Part shown: piece after piece, positions 6,162 to 9,543 of the stretch | Numbering within the stretch: position 1 is the first letter of the stretch | Layout: each line of letters starts with the position of its first letter | Assembly: GCA_029268165.1 (NCBI GenBank) | Contig: JAJUGM010000107.1 | Span: 1-9,543, forward strand | Direction: 5' to 3' | From: Bacteroidota bacterium | Lineage (GTDB): Bacteria > Bacteroidota > Bacteroidia > Bacteroidales > UBA10428 | Length of the DNA: 9,543 nt | The notes under the pieces: generated by a model | Told to the model about the DNA's origin: nothing | The model's input: only the letters and a program-made list of their open reading frames with translations | The model's database searches: none | Program-made: the position numbers and the translations under genes

Positions 6162-8774
6162 ATGCAGGCTGAAGAAACAAGAACAGAAAAATTAACGCAC
6201 ACATCAACTGAAACTTCAAAAACTGTGAAACAGGCAAACGATTCCGGCAAAAAGACCTACACTTATGAAGAGGCACTTGAGAGTTCACTGGAGTATTTCA
6301 AGGGTGATGAGCTGGCAGCTACTGTTTGGATTAACAAATATGCGCTGAAAGATTCGTTTGGAAAGCTTTACGAAAAAGATCCCGATCAGATGCACTGGCG
6401 AATTGCCAGTGAAATAGCGCGCATTGAGAAAAAGTATCCCAATCCGCTTACTGTCAGTGAAATATATGAGTTGCTTAAGGAATTCCGTTATATTGTTCCT
6501 CAGGGAAGTCCTATGACCGGAATCGGGAATAATTTTCAGGTAGCTTCATTGTCCAACTGTTTTGTCATAGGAAACAAGGGAGCATCTGACTCATACGGCG
6601 GAATTATGAAAATTGATCAGGAACAGGTTCAACTGATGAAACGCCGGGGTGGTGTGGGACATGACCTCTCGCATATCAGGCCTAAAGGAATGCCTGTTTT
6701 AAACAGTGCACTTACCTCTACAGGTGTTGTACCTTTCATGGAACGTTATTCCAATTCAACACGCGAAGTTGCACAGGACGGACGCAGGGGAGCCCTGATG
6801 TTAAGCATTTCCGTTAAACATCCCGATGCCGAGCAGTTTATCGATGCAAAACTCGAACGGGGGAAAGTCACGGGAGCTAATATATCCGTGCGCATTGATG
6901 ACGAATTCATGGAAGCCGTTGTTAATGAAGATGTATATGTCCAGCAATTTCCGGTTGATTCAAACAAACCTGTAATCAAGAAGGAAATACATGCCCGTTC
7001 CCTTTGGGAAAAAATAATACATAATGCCTGGAAATCAGCCGAACCAGGCGTACTTTTCTGGGATACTATCATTCGCGAATCGGTACCGGATTGTTATGCT
7101 GATTTCAGTTTTAAAACTGTTTCCACGAACCCATGTGGTGAAATACCTTTATGCCCTTATGATTCCTGCAGGCTTCTGGCCATCAACTTATACAGCTATG
7201 TTGAAAATCCATTTACACCCAAGGCGCGCTTTAATTTTAACCTTTTTAAAAAACACGTTCATTATGCACAACGCATAATGGATGATATCATCGACCTGGA
7301 ACTTGAAAAGATAGATGCTATCCTGGGAAAAATTAATGCTGACCCTGAGGATGAAGAATTAAAAAGAGTAGAGAAGAACCTCTGGGAAAACATCAGGCAG
7401 AAAGCAGTGGAAGGCCGCCGTACGGGCATTGGAATTACCGCTGAGGGCGATATGCTTGCAGCGCTCGGACTTCGTTACGGAAGTGATGATGCAATCGATT
7501 TTTCTGTTGAAGTCCAAAAGACCCTGGCTGTTGAAGCTTACAGGTCCTCGGTTGAAACAGCTAAGGAACGCGGACCGTTCCCGATTTATGATTCTCATCT
7601 CGAAAAAGATAATCCTTTCATCCAGCGAATTAAAAAAGAAGATGAAACTCTTTATAACGAGATGGTAAAGTATGGCCGGCGTAATATTGCTTTGCTTACT
7701 ATTGCCCCGACGGGCACTACCAGTCTTATGACACAAACCACTTCGGGTATTGAGCCCGTTTTCCTGCCAGTATATAAGCGCCGCAGAAAAGTCAATCCCA
7801 ACGATGCCAACGTTAAAATAAGCTTTGTTGACGAAGTGGGTGATAAATGGGAAGAATATAACGTATTTCATCATAAATTCCTTACATGGCTTGAGATTAA
7901 CGGTTATAATGTTGAAGAAGTGAAGCAAATGGATGATCAAAGCCTGCAGGAGATTGTTAAAAAATCACCATACTATAAAGCTACTTCAAATGATGTCGAC
8001 TGGGTAAGCAAGGTGCGTATGCAGGGAGAAATACAAAAATGGGTTGATCATTCCATTAGCGTTACCATTAACCTGCCGAACCATGTGTCGGAGGAACTCG
8101 TCGGCCAGTTATATGTTACAGCATGGAAAAGCGGATGTAAAGGCGTTACCGTATACCGTGAGGGGTCAAGGTCAGGCGTACTGGTAGCTGACAAAGATAA
8201 AAAAGAGGATAACAACAATGATGGCAGCCGTTTCAAAAGGCCAAAAGTTCTTGAGGCAGAAATCATCAGGTTTAATAATAACGAGGAAAAATGGATAGCC
8301 TTTATTGGCCTTAAGGATAACAAGCCTTATGAAATCTTTACCGGTATGGTTGATGATGAAATGTTTCCCATTCCAAAATCAATTACCAGAGGGTGGATAA
8401 TCAAAACCAAAGATGAAAACGGCATTTCCCGGTATGATTTCCAGTATGTTGATAAGTATGGTTACAAGAATACGCTGGGAGGCCTTTCTCATATGTTTAA
8501 CAAAGAATTCTGGAATTATGCCAAATTGATATCCAGTGTGTTACGCCATGGTATGCCCATCCCCGATGTGGTTAACCTTATTTCATCACTAAGGCTTGAC
8601 AGCGATACCATTAACACCTGGAAAAACGGCGTTGAACGAGCTTTACGCAAATACATACCAAACGGCACACGCGTTAAAAAGGGCAAAGTATGCTCTGAAT
8701 GCGGATCAGATAATCTGGTTTACCAGGAAGGATGCCTCATGTGCACTTCCTGCGGTTCTACAAAGTGTGGTTGA
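6162..8774 (+). CDS. nrdJ: Adenosylcobalamin-dependent (class II) ribonucleoside-diphosphate reductase
   Basis: An 870-residue, full-length NrdJ, which makes deoxyribonucleotides in the cytoplasm using adenosylcobalamin as radical source, with or without oxygen. The start is fixed by an in-frame TAA at 6147-6149. A polar tail of about 30 residues precedes the conserved YTYEEALESSLEYFKGDELA. Catalytic features seen are C133 in LSNCFV and C336, which correspond to the active-site redox pair. C325, the thiyl-radical cysteine, lies in NPCGE together with N323 and E327; the radical-to-redox cysteine spacing of 11 matches the class II pattern. The substrate phosphate loop APTGTTS is at 515-521. After a polar linker (about 675-692) comes a C-terminal TSCPD-type region. 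It ends in a zinc-ribbon-like tail with C844/C847 and C861/C864, plus C858 and C869. The protein is monocistronic here, with its own leader upstream and a terminator downstream. Confidence 0.97.
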   Translation: MQAEETRTEKLTHTSTETSKTVKQANDSGKKTYTYEEALESSLEYFKGDELAATVWINKYALKDSFGKLYEKDPDQMHWRIASEIARIEKKYPNPLTVSEIYELLKEFRYIVPQGSPMTGIGNNFQVASLSNCFVIGNKGASDSYGGIMKIDQEQVQLMKRRGGVGHDLSHIRPKGMPVLNSALTSTGVVPFMERYSNSTREVAQDGRRGALMLSISVKHPDAEQFIDAKLERGKVTGANISVRIDDEFMEAVVNEDVYVQQFPVDSNKPVIKKEIHARSLWEKIIHNAWKSAEPGVLFWDTIIRESVPDCYADFSFKTVSTNPCGEIPLCPYDSCRLLAINLYSYVENPFTPKARFNFNLFKKHVHYAQRIMDDIIDLELEKIDAILGKINADPEDEELKRVEKNLWENIRQKAVEGRRTGIGITAEGDMLAALGLRYGSDDAIDFSVEVQKTLAVEAYRSSVETAKERGPFPIYDSHLEKDNPFIQRIKKEDETLYNEMVKYGRRNIALLTIAPTGTTSLMTQTTSGIEPVFLPVYKRRRKVNPNDANVKISFVDEVGDKWEEYNVFHHKFLTWLEINGYNVEEVKQMDDQSLQEIVKKSPYYKATSNDVDWVSKVRMQGEIQKWVDHSISVTINLPNHVSEELVGQLYVTAWKSGCKGVTVYREGSRSGVLVADKDKKEDNNNDGSRFKRPKVLEAEIIRFNNNEEKWIAFIGLKDNKPYEIFTGMVDDEMFPIPKSITRGWIIKTKDENGISRYDFQYVDKYGYKNTLGGLSHMFNKEFWNYAKLISSVLRHGMPIPDVVNLISSLRLDSDTINTWKNGVERALRKYIPNGTRVKKGKVCSECGSDNLVYQEGCLMCTSCGSTKCG

Positions 8775-8807
8775 TTGTATAGGCACAAGTTATTTGCCGA
8801 TGTGAAC

Positions 8808-8844
8808 AAAAGAGGAAGCCCCTCATTTCTGCTTCCTCTTTTTT
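8808..8844. terminator. Bidirectional rho-independent terminator between nrdJ and lpxK
   Basis: A perfect 12-bp stem joins 8808-8819 (AAAAGAGGAAGC) and 8831-8842 (GCTTCCTCTTTT) around an 11-base loop. On the + strand the 3' arm continues as T6, A, T7, giving a strong terminator 34 bp after the nrdJ stop. On the - strand the complementary arm gives TTTT followed by GTT, adequate for lpxK transcripts arriving from the right. The 3' flank overlaps the lpxK stop codon at 8843-8845. Confidence 0.88.
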
Positions 8845-9543
8845 ATTTTTTTGCATTTTTCCCCCAGATATATTTATGTATCCTTTTAATAAAAGGCTTT
8901 TCCCCTTTAGCCAGAAACTTCACCCTCACAGGCACATAATAAATATGTTGCTTCAGATTACCTAAAGCAGTTTTCCATTCCAGTAACCTGACAGCGTCTT
9001 TTTCAGTTGTAATTATAATTTTGTCCGAAGAAATCATTTGTGAAAATCTCCTTTTAATTAAATCAATGTCTTTATGCTTGTAAGCATGATGATCAGGAAA
9101 CGCCAATTCAGTTACATTACTCGAAAACTTTGACAGATAATCTATTAAAGGCTTGCTGCCTGCGATACCTGTAATTAATAATATCCCCGTATTTTCTTTT
9201 TGAATTTTCTTAAAACTGACCGATGTTGTTTTTTTTCTGAATAAAGCAACCGGATTGTCATAATGGTAGGTAGTAAAAAAAACAGGTTGATGATTTCTGA
9301 GTTTAAGGTTTTTAATATACATCTGCCGTTTGGTACTATCTAAATCGGGCGGGCACTTGGTTATTATCACAATATCTGCCCGGTTTATGCTATTACAAAA
9401 TTCCCGTAAATTCCCCGCAGGCAACATAAAATCCTTAAAAACAGGCCTCTCAAAATTAACCAGCACAATGGATAGGCCTGCTTTTACATACCGGTGCTGA
9501 AATGCATCATCAAGTATGATTACTTCAATACCCGGAAAATCAT
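8843..9543 (-). CDS. lpxK: Tetraacyldisaccharide 4'-kinase, C-terminal part (5' end beyond window)
   Basis: LpxK phosphorylates the 4' position of the tetraacyldisaccharide-1-phosphate precursor to form lipid IVA, at the inner face of the cytoplasmic membrane, in the Raetz lipid A pathway. The frame is open to the right edge, giving 232 residues of a protein usually about 330-360 long. The N-terminal membrane helix and P-loop are therefore outside. Conserved LpxK motifs visible are ILDDAFQHRYV (DDAFQHR at 9491-9511), LPAGNLRE, RADIVIITKCP, GIAGSKPLIDYL, the FPDHHAY motif and ITTEKDAVRLLEW. The GTG at 9464-9466 is an internal valine, since recognisable LpxK sequence continues upstream of it. 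It is transcribed towards nrdJ and shares the bidirectional terminator. Its presence shows the host makes lipid A, consistent with a Gram-negative bacterium. Confidence 0.95.
   Translation of the reverse strand, partial: DFPGIEVIILDDAFQHRYVKAGLSIVLVNFERPVFKDFMLPAGNLREFCNSINRADIVIITKCPPDLDSTKRQMYIKNLKLRNHQPVFFTTYHYDNPVALFRKKTTSVSFKKIQKENTGILLITGIAGSKPLIDYLSKFSSNVTELAFPDHHAYKHKDIDLIKRRFSQMISSDKIIITTEKDAVRLLEWKTALGNLKQHIYYVPVRVKFLAKGEKPFIKRIHKYIWGKNAKK

Noticed and set aside
7359..7940. 193-codon open frame on the - strand inside nrdJ
   Set aside because: It lies wholly antisense to strongly conserved NrdJ sequence and has no recognisable protein features; it is a shadow of the coding strand.
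9464..9466. GTG as the start of the lpxK gene
   Set aside because: In-frame sequence upstream encodes the conserved LpxK motif DDAFQHR, so the gene continues past the window edge.

Overview
The window looks like a chromosomal segment of a Bacteroidetes (probably Bacteroidales-type) bacterium. The evidence is a SusC/SusD pair, lipoproteins with Bacteroidetes-style export signals, A-rich translation starts without clear Shine-Dalgarno sequences, a TAnnTTTG-type -7 promoter element, and a NrdJ of the kind found in that phylum. Nothing in the sequence fixes the genus.

Positions 1-5340 are the distal part of a polysaccharide utilisation locus (PUL), all on the + strand with gaps of only 23, 28 and 46 bp. 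It reads: the C-terminal end of a SusC-type TonB-dependent transporter, a complete SusD-type glycan-binding lipoprotein, a lipoprotein resembling the GH71/GH99 superfamily of endo-acting alpha-glycanases/alpha-mannanases, and a GH97 (SusB-like) alpha-glycosidase lipoprotein. The residues after the lipid-anchored cysteine suggest that SusD and the GH71/99-like enzyme face outward, while GH97 stays in the periplasm. A plausible flow is surface cutting, SusCD import, then periplasmic exo-hydrolysis of an alpha-linked glycan. The exact glycan cannot be read from the sequence.

Positions 5341-6161 are an 821-bp gene-free region that is not featureless. Its first part holds a run of hairpins, including a rho-independent terminator for the PUL operon. 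Then come a 7-bp tandem repeat of the form RGAACCA, an exact TAnnTTTG promoter element, an approximately 9% GC block, and a cluster of direct repeats ending in a perfect 14-bp palindrome just ahead of the next gene.

Positions 6162-8774 encode a full-length adenosylcobalamin-dependent class II ribonucleotide reductase (nrdJ) with all expected catalytic cysteines. A strong bidirectional terminator separates it from a convergent gene on the - strand, the C-terminal two thirds of lpxK (lipid A 4'-kinase), which runs off the right edge.

No defence system, mobile element, RNA gene or CRISPR array was found. The items most worth a second look are the uncharacterised GH71/99-like enzyme, with an Asp where GH99 has a catalytic Glu, and the structured, repeat-bearing intergenic region.
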